Assembly: GCA_905221605.1 (NCBI GenBank)
Contig: CAJNDS010002479.1
Location: forward strand, 1,189,319 to 1,253,318
Origin: Symbiodinium natans
Lineage: Eukaryota; Sar; Dinophyceae; Suessiales; Symbiodiniaceae
Length of the DNA stretch: 64,000 nt
Direction: 5' to 3'
Shown here: positions 31,037 through 42,458 of the stretch, piece by piece
Layout of the letters: each line of letters opens with the position of its first letter
Position numbering within the stretch: position 1 is the first letter of the stretch
Notes under the pieces: generated by a model
What the model saw: only the letters and a program-made list of their open reading frames with translations
Database searches by the model: none
Told to the model about the DNA's origin: nothing
Translations under genes and position numbers: made by a program

Positions 31037-31073
31037 GTTTTAGGGCCCCTACAGCGGTTAGAAGGCAGACATG

Positions 31074-31164
31074 GGTGGTTCTCTAGATTCGGGCTCCTTT
31101 TTGGGGATGGTGCGGCACCCTTAGAATCATGACCCCAAAAGGGACCCTAGTTTAGAGAACTACC
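31074..31164. mobile_element. MITE-like foldback, family E
   Basis: The ends GGGTGGTTCTCTAGATT and the inverse TTTAGAGAACTACCC pair with few mismatches. Diverged relatives occur near 14728, 39063 and 6893. Confidence 0.6.
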
Positions 31165-32332
31165 CTAAACCCTAAACTCCAAAGTAAACCCCCAAACCCT
31201 AAACCTGGTTTATAGACCCCTATAGTCTACAGCAGTTCGAGAATAGACGTGCGAATAGAAGCCTTGTGATGTAGGAGCGCTTCCAGTCTGCTAACAGACC
31301 CCGCTGGCAAACTGCCCACTGCAAATGGCTTCACATTTTTCCAACCAGCACTACCAGACACTCCACACCGTTAGGGTTTGGGGTTTGGGGTTTGGGGTTT
31401 GGGGTTTGGGGTTTGGGGTTTAGGGTTTAGGGTTTAGGCAGAGTTTAGTGTTTATAGGGTTTCTAGAGTCTATCGGGCGTGCAGGGTTTATAGGGTTTGT
31501 AGAGTTTATATGGTTTATAGGGTTTCTAGAGTGAATAGGGTTTAGGCCATCTATGATTGCCAGGACTTCTTTCTATGCTATTGCTTGGACTGCGCATACC
31601 CCTATAAGGGACCCTTATTCTTAGTCCCCTATATGACCCATATATAACCCCTATCTATATATATATATATATATATACACACCCTATATCGTCCCTATAT
31701 ACCTAAGCAGCCCCCACATAACCCCTAAGGCCCTAAGGTCCCTTATAAGGGCCCCTCCTGTAGTCCCTTGATCCTAAACCCTAAACCCTAAACCCTAGAC
31801 CCTAGACCCTAAACCCTGAACCCTAAACCCTAACCCTAAACCTCAACTGACTTGAGCTTGTCTGCAAGTGCTCCGGTGGCATGCAGCCCAGTCAGAAAAA
31901 GCAGAGCCACATAGTAGAGGGTGTAGGGCTTAGGGTTTAGGGTTCAGGGTTCAGGGTGTAGGGTGTAGGGTGTAGGGCGTAGTGTTTAAGGTTTAAAAGT
32001 TGTTTAGGAATCAGGGTTTAGCTGGGTTTAGGGTTTAGGGCTGTAGGGGCTGGATCGAGTGTTATGACGTGATACTGTATTTCACAGAACTAGGACGGAA
32101 AAGTCCGAAATCCTGAGCCCTAAGCTCTAAAAAACCCGAGTCCCTGTTTAGGGTTTAGGGTTTAGGGTTTAGGGTTTAGGGTTCCCTTCTTCGCTTTTCT
32201 TTCTTCAGGAACCCTTTGCCTATAAGCCCCTTTAGCACCCAGAAGCGCGCCCTTGTAAATTCTTAGGTTGCTGGGTAGCCCTAAAGCCCCCCAAGTCCTA
32301 AACCATAAACCCTAAACTCTACACCGCGAGCC

Positions 32333-32468
32333 CAAAACCCTAAACCCTAAACCCTACACCCTAAACCCTAAACCCTAAACCCTAAACCCTCAGCCCTAAG
32401 CCCTAAGCCCTAAACCCTAAACCCTAAACCCTAAACCCTAAACCCTAAACCCTAAACCCTAAACCCTA
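32333..32468 (-). repeat. CCCTAAA array, about 19 units
   Basis: Includes three CCCTAAG units in the middle. Confidence 0.95.
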
Positions 32469-32577
32469 GCTAAAAGTACTTTCTGGCAAGGCCCTGTGGC
32501 GATTCCTCACAGCACCGCTCAGGGCCGCAAGCCCCAGGAGTGGTTCTCGAAGAGTTGCCGGGTTCCACCTGCCTTGT

Positions 32578-32740
32578 GGGTTTAGGGTTTAGGGTTTAGG
32601 GTTTAGGGTTTAGGGTTTAGGGTTTAGGGTTTAGGGTTTAGGGTTTAGGGTTTAGGGTTTAGGGTTTAGGGTTTAGGGTTTAGGCTAGGGTTTAGGGTCT
32701 AGGGTGTAGGGTTCAGGGTTTAGGGTTCAGGGTTCAGGGT
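32578..32740 (+). repeat. TTTAGGG array, about 23 units
   Basis: The perfect part is about 16 units; the right part is TTCAGGG-rich. Confidence 0.95.
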
Positions 32741-32759
32741 TACAAGGTGGCAGGTTGCT

Positions 32760-33440
32760 TGGGAGTCGCGCGAGGACTCAGGGTTTTCGATTGTGGGTGT
32801 GAGGTCAATCTCTACGTCAGGTCCATGTGCCAACATTCTGTCGTTATGTGGACCCTAATAATACCCTACCCTCATACCCTCATACCCTCATACCCTCATA
32901 CCCTCATACCCTTATAGCCTAGGCCTTTACGCTCCCTGAGCTTAAAGTCAGTTTTGCGTTTGTTTCTCGATCCCTTGGAGGGGAAGACTTCACTTGCCTG
33001 GGCCGAAGACCCCTAAGCCCCCCGAGGCTAAAGGATTGGTATGGGCGCGTGAGCGAAGCAAATAGGGTCATGTAGGTTACCTGCGGTTATACAGGGGTTA
33101 TATAGGGTTACATAAAGTTATATATGTAGGGTTATATAGGCTATGGAATATGTATAATATGAACGAAATTCACGTGGTGAATGAGTGAGTTCACCAAAAC
33201 CCTATCAAATGTACTGCATATACTGGCGAACAAAAGAGCGCTACTTTACGCCCGTACGTGTAGTGTATCTGATGGGTCTTTTGGGGTCTAGTTTCCTGTT
33301 ACTCAGCTGTAGCTGGACGACCTCATGTTGGGGATTTCCGTTCACGCCTTAACTTAACTTCATGCGGCAAAAGATGCACTTTGGAATGAAGTTATTGCGC
33401 TCTCTTCATGGGCATTCTCTTGGCTCACGCATTCGGGGTT
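32760..33440. other. Unique sequence, no gene seen
   Basis: Contains a (TACCCTCA)n octamer run at 32869-32910 and GTTATATAGG-like repeats at 33080-33140. No credible coding stretch. Confidence 0.55.
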
Positions 33441-33564
33441 TTTGGGGTTTAGGGTTTGGGCAAAGTTTAGGGTTTCGAGTTTAGGGAGCCTCGGCAGCGG
33501 AATCAAAGGTTCACACCAAAAAAACCCAATCCCTAAACAAAGCGCTCAACCCTGTCATGAACAT

Positions 33565-33673
33565 CTAGGACCCGGAGTAGGCCCTTATCCCCTTTTTGAA
33601 GGGTTAGGGTCCCTCAAAATCCCCTTTATCAACAAGGCACCCCGTGTTTTTCCTCGGTTACTCTTGGGTCTAG
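33565..33673. mobile_element. MITE-like repeat, family G
   Basis: 109 bp, from CTAGGACCCGGAGTAGGCCC to ACTCTTGGGTCTAG. The copy at 40396-40504 has the same length and ends. Confidence 0.65.
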
Positions 33674-33723
33674 ACGCCACCGAGGTCTATCCTGATTTTC
33701 TGCTTCTCGGCGAGGCCTGTTCA

Positions 33724-34092
33724 GTTAGGGTTTGGGGTTTGGGGGTTTGGGGTTTGGGGTTTGGGGTTTGGGGTTTGGGTTGGGGGTTTGGGGGTTTGGG
33801 GTTTGGGGTTTGGGTTTGGGGTTTGGGGGTTTTGGGGGTTTGGGGGTTTGGGGTTTGGGGGTTTGGGGTTTGGGTTTTGGGGTTTGGGGGTTTGGGGGTT
33901 TGGGGTTTGGGGTTTGGGGGTTTGGGCTTTGGGCTTGGGGCTTGGGGCTTTTGGGGGTTGGGGGGCTTTGGGGCTTGGGGCTTGGGGGGCTTAGGGCTTG
34001 GGGCTTGGGGCTTGGGGCTTGGGGGCTTGGGGGCTTGGGGCTTGGGGCTTGGGGCTTGGGGCTTGGGGTTTGGGGTTTGGGGTGTAGGGTGT
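33724..34092 (+). repeat. TTTGGGG-type array, about 370 bp
   Basis: The longest variant tract: TTTGGGG, TTTGGGGG and GCTTGGG units. Six frames are open through it because it lacks stop-forming triplets, which explains the long Gly/Leu/Trp and Pro/Lys/Gln open frames. Confidence 0.95.
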
Positions 34093-34560
34093 TTACGGCT
34101 GCCGTGCGCTTCCGACTGTCTTGTTAGAAATCTTAAAAAGCTCTGGGGTGCGCGTAGGCGCAGTCTCCAAGCACACACGGAACCGTGTGGAGCGTTGTAA
34201 TAGGTGTTTACCCCTAAGAAGTCCCTGCAAGAATCCTAAAGGGAAGGGTCAGCGGAGTGGTCTAGGTAGTGATTAAGGTAAAGGACTGCCTACTTGGAGG
34301 TCATGTCGAACCAGTACCTTGAGGGGTGTCCCCTACGCGCTGTCTTGGTGTGTTTGATTCTATCCTTGTACCCTGGGGAGTAGATTACATGATGGAGGGG
34401 GTCGTTAGTGGGGGCAAGTGTGGCTTTGGTAAGTAGCTTGAACTGTTCTTGCAGAATACTGTGCGAAGGAAGGGCGGGGCAGCCAGCTAGTTTGTACACT
34501 CTTTCATTGGTTGTGTGGGAGTAGTAGGAATGTTTTATGCCCATGCATCTTCTAAGATAT
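34093..34560. other. Unique sequence, no gene seen
   Basis: About 470 bp with no telomere-like unit. A minus-strand open frame (34290-34544) has no recognisable features. Confidence 0.5.
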
Positions 34561-34781
34561 CTTAGAAACCATGGGTTTAGGGTTTAGGGTTGCGGGTTTA
34601 GGCGTGGCTTTAGGGTCAGGGTTTAAGGTTTGCGGCACTCTGGTTCTGAGTTCTTCATAGAGAAGCGAAGCAATGCTTTATTCAAGACAGCTCCTAACCG
34701 CAAACCGTAAACCCAACACAAACCCGAATCCTACACCCGATAAATTTAAACCCAAAACCCCAGAACCCGAAACTCTGCACC

Positions 34782-34878
34782 CTAAACCCTAAACCCTAAA
34801 CCCTAAACCCTAAACCCTAAACCCTAAACCCTAAACCCTAAACCCTTACCCCTAAACCCTAAACCCTAAACCCTAGAC
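34782..34878 (-). repeat. CCCTAAA array, about 13 units
   Basis: Near-perfect units. Confidence 0.95.
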
Positions 34879-35031
34879 TTCTTTCCTACCATAGGCCAAG
34901 ATCTTCGAAAGCCCAAGAGGCCAGCCGCCGAACCAATGGCTGTGCATTGTTGAGGGTTTAGGGTTTCGGGTTTCGGGTTTAGGGTTTAGGCCAAGCCCTA
35001 AACCCTAAACCCCTAGGCTCTAGAATCGCAG

Positions 35032-35121
35032 GTCCGCACCGGCACGACCTCGATGGCCGCCTACCTGCGTAGCATGGGCTGCGTTGGCCCGGGGGCCTGT
35101 CAACCCTCCCTTGCGCTCCCC
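35032..35121 (+). CDS. Candidate exon, unknown
   Basis: After AATCGCAG: VRTGTTSMAAYLRSMGCVGP, then GACQPSLALP and TAA. Protein-like composition. Family unknown. Confidence 0.4.
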
Positions 35122-35487
35122 TAAACCTAAACCCTAAACCCTAATTCCTAAACCCTAGACCCTAGACCCTAAACCCTAAACCCCGGTTCCTGATGAAACT
35201 TGCTTTCAGGTTTCAGCTTGCTAGGTGCCTCTGGAGATCCTCTACCGGGAGGGTGGGGTGCTTGAGGGTTGAGGGTTTAGGGTTAAACGTTTCCGGTTGA
35301 AGCATCAACTTGCTTTGAAGGAGCTGGGGAGAATTTTGAGGGGCTGAGCACAGCAGACTTGAGTCCCTTCAGACCTAGGGTTTGGGGTTTCAGGTTTCAG
35401 GTTTCAGGGTCAAGGGTCTAGGGTTTGGGTTTACCCTAAACCCCAATCATGGTCCCTTGATGTCCCCGACCTTTGTGAGAAGGTCCT

Positions 35488-35760
35488 GTGCGGGCCCTGA
35501 AGTTCATACGCCGGCGCTCCACAAAAGTCCCCGAGCGCTCAATGAGGAACAAGCGCCGTGAGTTGGAGTGGTACCGAGGCTGCCGAGCATGGCTCGCGAA
35601 AAGGACCGGCGCTCGAGGTTGTCAAGCCTCCGTGCTCGCACATGGCCACACTGCCCTGTTGAAGGGATAGACATGCCCGACCCTTTTGAACAGATGCGTG
35701 TCGAGACATGCTGTGACACTGACACCACTCAAGCCACACCGGGCCATCCAAAACTAGGGC
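35488..35760 (+). CDS. Possible coding segment, unknown
   Basis: A telomere-free 300-bp stretch open in two plus frames and one minus frame; the plus frame at 35488 is basic (FIRRRSTKVPERSMRNKRRE). I cannot choose the true frame. Confidence 0.25.
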
Positions 35761-35815
35761 ATGCAACTATAAATATGCCTCAACATGGCTTAGGTTCGGG
35801 CTTAGGGTTTTGGGT

Positions 35816-35968
35816 TTAGGGTTTAGGGTTTAGGGTTTTTGGGTTTTTGGGTTTTTGGGTTTTTGGGTGTTTGGGTGTTTGGGTTTTTGGGTTTTTGGGT
35901 TTTTGGGTTTTTGGGTTTTTGGGTTTTTGAGTTTATGGGTTTTTGGGTTTTTGGTTTAGGGTTTGGGG
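35816..35968 (+). repeat. (GGGTTTTT)n variant array
   Basis: TTTAGGG units give way to about 14 octamers of GGGTTTTT with two GGGTGTTT units. Confidence 0.9.
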
Positions 35969-36336
35969 TCCATAAGGGTTCAGGGGTCAAGTTTGCCAGC
36001 GGAAGAATCTATAGGACCTAGGACTGGAGGGCGTTGTTGTCCTGCAGCCGAAAGGTTCTCATTGACCCGTAAACCCCCTAAACCCTAACTCCAGGCCCTA
36101 GGCCCTAAACCCTAATCAAACCCTAAACCCTGAACCCTAAACCCTAAACTTCATGAGGCCCCTTTTCCGCGTGGATTCATCCGCTGGCCAACGACAAGGC
36201 CCGTTTAGGGTTTCGGGTTCCAGGTTAAGGGTTTAGGGTTTGGGTTTGAGGGTTTAGAGTTTAGGGTTTAGAGTTTAGGGTTTAAAGTTTAGGGTTTAGA
36301 GTTTAGAGCTTAGGGTTTATAGGCTTTAGGGTTTAG

Positions 36337-36426
36337 GGCGAAAGCGGGCTTGATCTGGATTCACGGAGCCTAGTGATGTCTTCGGATGCGGTGGTTTCAT
36401 CGCAACCCGACTTTACTGTCGAGTCA
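36337..36426 (+). CDS. Candidate exon, unknown
   Basis: After TTTAG: GESGLDLDSRSLVMSSDAVV, then SSQPDFTVESG. Acidic and serine-rich. Confidence 0.35.
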
Positions 36427-36735
36427 GGCTTATAATCGTATGCAGTACACTTCAGTTTCTGGCCATGTTAACCCTAAACCCTGAACCCTGAAACCCTAAA
36501 CCCTAAACCCTGCAACCCTAAACGCTAAACCCTAAGCCTCAATTTAGGGTTCAGGACTCAGGGTCCATGGTTTAGGGTTTAGAGTTCAGTTAAACCAGAT
36601 CTGCAGGCTCTAGAAGTGGATCGGGGACTTAGTCCATCGGCCAAAATAATGCAGAATTCTCAGTGCACTCAAAGGGACCCTAGCTGGGGTTCTCCTACTG
36701 AAAGACCCTGCGCCCTAAACCCCAAAAAACCCAAA

Positions 36736-36948
36736 ACCCTAAATACCCTAAATAGCCTGCCTAAATACCCCAAATACCCCAAATACCCTAAATACCCTAA
36801 ATTCCCTAAATATCAGGAAAAAACCCTAAATACCCTAAATACTCTACATACCCTAAATTGCCTAAATACCCCAAAAACCCTAAATACCCTAAATACCCTA
36901 AATACCCGAAATACCCTAAATACCCGAAATACCCTAAATACCGCCGGT
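36736..36948 (-). repeat. 9-bp variant array (TACCCTAAA)n
   Basis: About 20 nonamers TACCCTAAA, with a few TACCCCAAA and TACCCGAAA units: the telomere-like unit plus TA. Confidence 0.95.
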
Positions 36949-36979
36949 GCTTGGTCTAGGGTTTAGGGTGTAGGGTTTA

Positions 36980-37780
36980 GGGTTTAGGATTTGATCATGG
37001 CTGTTGAGTAGAGGTACTCCCTGTCAGGTACAGGCTCTATGTAACCCCTAAAGCCTAGAACACCTACTTGAAGGTTCGTGAGATGCTGCAAGTAGGGTTA
37101 CAAGTAGGAATCCCGTACTATCATCTTAATGAAGGTACCTGTAACCCTACTTATGACTAACCATGAACCTTCAAGCAACCCTGGAACCCCTACATCCTAA
37201 ACCCTAAACCCTAAGCCCTAAGCAAAAACACCCTCAACCCGAACTTAAACCCTCAACCGAAAAGCCTGAAAGCCTACCGTCCAGGGCCATACCCCCCAAA
37301 ACAAAACAAAATCCAAAAACAACAAAAGAGACAATAACTACGAAGAAGAAGCAGAAGAAGAAGAAGTCAATGCTAACCTTCAAACCCCACACCCTAAACA
37401 ACCCCCCAAACCATCCCGAACCACTTTACAAACTGTATAAGCTCTTAACGCCCTACGCACAAGATGCCAGGAGTCCTTCTACTTCGCCGGACACTACTTC
37501 GGGTCCGTCCTTGGGGGGGGGGGGGGGGGGCCAGGGGACAGCGCGGTTGGCTAAAGGGTTTAGGGTTTCGATTTTCGAGGGTTTCGGGTGAAGGGCCCAG
37601 TGTAGGGATAGGATAGCTTGTTTGGGGTGCGCCATGCCAGTTGTTTTTTTCTCCTGAATTGCTGTCCTTTGGGGCGCGGCCTTTTTTTCAAAAGGTTGTC
37701 TGTGTGAAAGCGTGGTTTTCCTTCTAGCTTTAGACAGAGATTCCGACAATGCGGATTTAGGGCTTAGGTTTAGGGCCTTA
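36980..37780. other. Unique sequence, no gene called
   Basis: Includes a foldback around 37070-37180 (TTGAAGGTTCGTGAG near the inverse CATGAACCTTCAAG) and a 24-bp G run at 37507-37530. Open frames overlap the G run and are not credible. Confidence 0.45.
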
Positions 37781-38811
37781 GGGTAAACCTAAACCCTAAA
37801 CCCGAAACCCTAAACTGCAGCGGTCATGAGCACTAAACCTTCTTGACAAACTGGGCCCCATGTCCAGCGAGTTACCCCCGAAATGAACGATGGACTGTTT
37901 CAGGTGGGTCGATTCTGTTACTTGCTAGCCCCGTGGTACCCTTTCCCCTGTTTTGGGGTTCATTTTTTCCTTATTTAACATATAGCCAACCCAAAAAGGG
38001 TGCCCGTTTTATAATACGGTTACCGGGCTACTGAGGTTATAAACGTCTTAAACGAGTTTAAGATAAGCCCTATACCGCCTGTAAGAGAGTAGGGGCACGG
38101 TGCATGGCTTAATTCTTCGCTATTGGTCTGTCGGGGTGTACGCATATCATCCCGAACTCAAACCATGGAGCAGTCTACAGTCTGTACCCTAAGGGTCCAT
38201 GTATGTTATTATTATCTGCAGTCTTACGTTAAGCGAAGCTCACATGAACAACGGTGCAGTGCCCAAGTTCATGTTCAGGAGAGAGACGGCGCAAATCGAA
38301 CCCTAGATTCAAAATTCCCAGAACCCTGAACCCTAAACCCAAGCAACTTAATCTCCAAAACCTTCAACCTTAACCCCTAAACCCTAAACCGTAAAGACAA
38401 TTCCAAGAACTCTGATTTTTAACCCTGAAGCCGCAGTCCCAAGCCACCCGGACGCGGCTCGTGACCCGAACCCCGAAACCACGAAACCCTGAACCCTAAA
38501 CCCCTAAGCCCCGAAACCCCTAAACCCTGAACCCTAAACTTGACAACCTAGAACCCTAAACCTAAGGAATACTCGGAGGATCGGTGGATTTGGTAAGTCT
38601 TTCAAGGGGGTTCAGTAGAAATCCGCAGACTCCTTTTTAAGCCTTATGCGAGTATAGAACTATGCCCTAAAAACCCTGATCTTTCGGCCCTAAGCCCTAG
38701 ACCCTAAACCCTAAACCCTAAACCTATTCCGTGAGTCCTGCAGAAATCGAAATGGGTCGATCAAAAGTTGGGGCCGAGAGCAGTTGAGAGTTGAACTTTA
38801 TGGTTGGACAG

Positions 38812-38904
38812 GCTGGTGCATCCTGGCGCATACCGCATGTGCTTTCCGCTGAAGTTCACCATGTGGCTGTGATCGGGCTGCACCATGTCTGCTTCGGTTG
38901 CAGG
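38812..38904 (+). CDS. Candidate exon, unknown
   Basis: After TTGGACAG: AGASWRIPHVLSAEVHHVAV, then IGLHHVCFGCR, 31 codons. Protein-like. Family unknown. Confidence 0.4.
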
Positions 38905-38939
38905 GTTGAGCTTAATGCCCCTAAACCCTAAACCCTTTG

Positions 38940-39990
38940 CGGCTGTGCCTTGTTTGAGACCTGGTTCTTCCTATTGTAAACCCGTTGACTTAGGGTCTAC
39001 AGACTTGCACCTTGTTGTCCCTGGCATGGTGTCTTCTACTAAGCCTTAAACTCTGTATGGTCAGTTCTCGAAATGTTGGTGCTTTTTCTTGGTACCCTAA
39101 ATATATTCGGGGCTGCCTTAGACAGGAAACCAAAAAGGGGCCATAATTGAGGGAACTCACCAAACAGAAGCCCTAAATCGCGGTCTGCATGCCTACGTGT
39201 GTCTGTTTGTCCATCCAAGCCTTCAATAGCTTAACAGGGGTATGTTTGAACACGGGATTTGTTTTATTACCCTTGATCCCTATATTCTCATTATAAAGCC
39301 GCTACTATTTATTTTAATAGGGCCCCCAACCTACTCCAGTTCAGCCCTCTCTCTCTCTCTCTCTCTTTCTGTCTTTCTTCCTTCCGCACTCCAGTTTAGG
39401 GTTTAGGGTTTAGGGTTTTTTAAGGTCCGGGGAAGTTTCAAGGAAAGTTTCCTTTTAACTTTTGAACAATGTTCAAGTTACAGTCAGTTCCTGGGCTTGA
39501 GGGTTTAGGGTTTAGGGCTATCTTGGTTGGGGCTTGGAGGGTCGACGTGCATGGGTGCAGTTTTGCGGAAGCTCCCCCTTGTAAAGCAGGGCTTGTTTTG
39601 TATGCAGGGTGTATAGGGTTTGGGGTTTAGGGGTTAAGGTGTCGGGTTTAGGGTTTATGTTCTCAGGGTGTGGACGGGACGTGAAATGCAAGGAAGGGCT
39701 GTAATGAAGCCTGCCAAACAAATCTACTTCACGCTACGCATGAGGGCGCCTAAATTTTCACATGCCGTGCGTTCTTGCCCGGCTGGCTGCACATCGTAAA
39801 CAGGTTCGAACCTGATAGTGGCAAGTGCTATACGAAGTCTATCCAGAATTGGAGAAAGCCGCGCAAGTGAAGAAGTTTCATTCTCAGGCTTCCTAAGGCC
39901 CATCCCTCAATCCTAAACCTTAAACCCTAAACTGTAAACCCTCAACCCTGTTCAAGAGCGCGAAGGACAGAGCTGTCCCATCGAAATGAA
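38940..39990. other. Mostly unique sequence, no gene called
   Basis: Holds a (CT)n tract at 39350-39367 and two short TTTAGGG blocks (39393-39415, 39500-39518). A stretch at 39733-39790 is open but short. Confidence 0.45.
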
Positions 39991-39997
39991 CTAGCAG

Positions 39998-40080
39998 TCC
40001 ATTACACCATGCTGCTTCGTGCGCGGCATTATCACGCTTGCTCGAGAGCATGCCCACGCGGAACGAGAACCGTTGCCTTT
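39998..40080 (+). CDS. Candidate exon, unknown
   Basis: After CTAGCAG: PLHHAASCAALSRLLESMPT, then RNENRCL, ending at a GTACTAAACC donor-like edge. Confidence 0.4.
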
Positions 40081-40395
40081 GTACTAAACCCTAAACCGTA
40101 AACCCTTCAGGTCTTCCGCTTCTGAGTCTTGCTAGCCGGTAACCGTGTCCACTCTTTGGGCAGTTTCCGCGCTCGAAAACTTTCCTGCGCCGTCCGACCA
40201 TCTCACGACTCTAGACTTGGGCCCCCTAAACCCTAAACCTAATCCCGAATCCCTTTCGGGCCTTGGGCCTTGCTCCCTCCCGGCGGGTCGTGTAGGCATA
40301 TTTTTTTCATAGGGATTTAAGGGCCAACCTAGGTGGAAAGTCGCCTTGTGCAGCGCTCTAGCAGTCGGGCTTTCTTGATTCTTGAGGAGTACAGA

Positions 40396-40504
40396 CTAGG
40401 ACCCGGAGTAGGCCCTTACTTTTTGTTCAGGGTCGGGATTCCCTTGTGATCTCTTAAAACCAAAAAGCGCACCATTGTTATTCTTAGGTTACTCCTGGGT
40501 CTAG
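40396..40504. mobile_element. MITE-like repeat, family G
   Basis: 109 bp; same ends and length as 33565-33673. Confidence 0.65.
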
Positions 40505-40636
40505 CAGAGCAGCTTCGCATATCACGTGCAAGCCACGATGAGTGGTTGGCATGTGTCCACAGCATGTTCCGAGTTCTTTTTCTTTAGCCAGCGCGTGCAT
40601 GTAATCTGTCATCCGTCGATATTTGAGTAGGATCAT

Positions 40637-40779
40637 AGGGGATGTTCCCGCTTATGCTAACAGTCCTTAATAGGGATTATATTGGGGGTACTATAATCCC
40701 CATCAAGGACTGTTACCCTAAACGCTAAACCCTAAGCCCTAAACCCTAAACCCTGTTAGTAGAAGGAGGAACATCCCAA
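40637..40779. mobile_element. Family B MITE interrupted by CCCTAAA insertion
   Basis: Same ends as 8493-8588. The flanking octamers AGGATCAT and AGTATCAT match at seven of eight positions (8-bp TSD). A 37-bp CCCTAAA-type block (40716-40752) interrupts it between two copies of CTGTTA; the copy at 8493-8588 lacks the block. Confidence 0.75.
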
Positions 40780-41029
40780 AGTATCATCGCATGCTTCGTT
40801 GCTGGTGCATCTGCGGCCCCGATCGGTGGCTACAGCGGGTGCCGGGTGCACCCTCCATGTTGGGCCAAGCAAGCACATTGCTGATGATCACCCTAAGCCC
40901 TAAAAATTGAAAACCCTAAACCCTAAACCCTAAACCCTAAACCCTAAACCCTAAACCCTAGACCGGTTGGTTTTCCAATGCACTTTTGCAAGCTTGGCCC
41001 GCAGTTGCCTTTCGAATTGACACTTCCAC

Positions 41030-41098
41030 CTAGGTCCGAAAAGTGGTATGGAGTGGATCCGACACCATTGACAAGACTTCACATACAGTCTCCGCTGC
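41030..41098 (-). CDS. Candidate minus-strand exon, unknown
   Basis: After CTGCAAG on the minus strand: AAETVCEVLSMVSDPLHTTF. It may follow 41132-41288 after a short intron. Weak. Confidence 0.25.
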   Translation of the reverse strand, partial: AAETVCEVLSMVSDPLHTTFRT

Positions 41099-41131
41099 CT
41101 TGCAGATGGCATCGTGCCAAACCCTAACCCT

Positions 41132-41288
41132 TCAGCTATCCAAGGTCTGCAATGCAATCCTTGTAGCATGTTTAATGTGCTTTAAAGTTAGACCGGGCAA
41201 AGCAACGTCTTCGCGGCAATCAGGACACAAGTTCATGTTAAAGGGGTTCGTCTTGTGTTCAAGGGCTTTGTCGAGCTCAGTGTACAAT
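41132..41288 (-). CDS. Candidate minus-strand coding stretch
   Basis: Reads LYTELDKALEHKTNPFNMNL, then CPDCREDVALPGLTLKHIKH. A CxxC pair and natural composition suggest real protein, in the opposite direction to most exons here. A 108-codon plus-strand frame overlaps it and looks less natural. Family unknown. Confidence 0.35.
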
Positions 41289-41710
41289 CAGTTCATTCGG
41301 CATAGGGATGAGTCTGTATTTTCAAACAAAAAAGTTTGCTTCATCAACGTTCGTACATATTTCTCGTAGCAGAAAGGCGCGTATCAAGCAAATATCACTG
41401 GCGCAGCGCAATTTGCAAGGACAACCCAAACCGACGTCATTCCAAAACCCCATGTGCACCTGATCCCACTGCGAGTTGCAGCAGCCCTCTTATAGCCACA
41501 AAGCGCCTGCGGCCCTGAAACCCTAAACCCTAAACCCTAAACCCCAAACCCCAAACCCTAAACCCTAAACCCCAATGCTCACCTCGCCAGACACGACCCG
41601 TCGTGTTTGACGGCTGCGCCTCCCACCTCACAGCTCCCTGGGTGGCTTGCTTGGACTATAGGATTTGGGGTTTGGGGTTTAGGGTTTAGGGTTTAGGGTT
41701 TAGGTTTGTT

Positions 41711-41840
41711 ACTTGGAGGTTCATGGTACTTACTAACCAATTATGACTGTATTTATAGCCCACTTATAAGCCCCTTAAGTGCCCTAATATGGTTAGAAGT
41801 ACAGTTTTAATTGGTTAATAAGTACCATGAACCTCCAAGT
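41711..41840. mobile_element. MITE-like foldback, family A
   Basis: 130 bp. Terminal inverted repeats of 28 bp with one mismatch, starting ACTTGGAGGTTCATGGTACT. Confidence 0.75.
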
Positions 41841-42393
41841 GTCTGAACGAGTTTGACAGGGTCTGGGTTTCTGGGTATTGGGGTATAGGGTTGTAAGGCT
41901 ACAAGTGTTTAGGGTTTAGGGGTTTAGGGTTTAGGAGATAGGGGTTTAGGGTTTAGGGTTTAGGGCAGGAAGGCTACAAGGCTACGTGCAAAACCCGGCT
42001 ATTGTCAGGGACCTGGATGCCACATGGTGTACGGGTGTAAGGTTTAGATTCAGGACTTAGGATTTAGGGTTTGGGATTTGGGGACGTCCTTCATGTAAAG
42101 CAAGGCCATAGCCAGTCGTTGAAGTACCGGGTCTATGCCCCGACAGGGGTCCCAGATCTCTACAGGGCTTAGACGGCGAATTCTTGGGCTGCTTCTTGGA
42201 CTCACTGGGCCTCCAGGCCTGCTAGGGTTCAGGGATTAGGGTTTAGGTAGGGTTTAAGTAGGGTTTAGGGTTTATGGTTTAGGTAGGGTTTAGGGTTTAT
42301 GACCTAGGGTTTGGGGGGATTAGGGTTTAGGGGGGTTAGGGTTTAGGGTTCAGGGTTTAGGGATTAGGGTTTAGGGTTTTAACCCTGCTGCAG

Positions 42394-42458
42394 GCCCCGC
42401 TACTGATCTCGACCGCCTGTCCAGAGGCCCTGTCAGATTACTTTGCCAAAGCTTCAGG
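42394..42458 (+). CDS. Candidate exon, unknown
   Basis: After CTGCTGCAG: APLLISTACPEALSDYFAKA, ending at GGGTCTAGGG. Confidence 0.4.

Noticed and set aside
32483-32575. Open stretch ALWRFLTAPLRAAS
   Set aside because: Short, and composition is not distinctive; no repeat or domain match.
33442-34200. Long open frame (252 codons) rich in Gly, Trp and Leu
   Set aside because: It is the translation of the TTTGGGG-type array, which lacks stops in all frames; the minus frame gives Pro/Lys/Gln repeats for the same reason.
36736-36948. CRISPR-like regular repeats
   Set aside because: Tandem units without spacers; a telomere-variant array.
40788-40892. Exon-like stretch after the family B MITE
   Set aside because: All three plus frames are open for about 35 codons, so coding potential cannot be judged.
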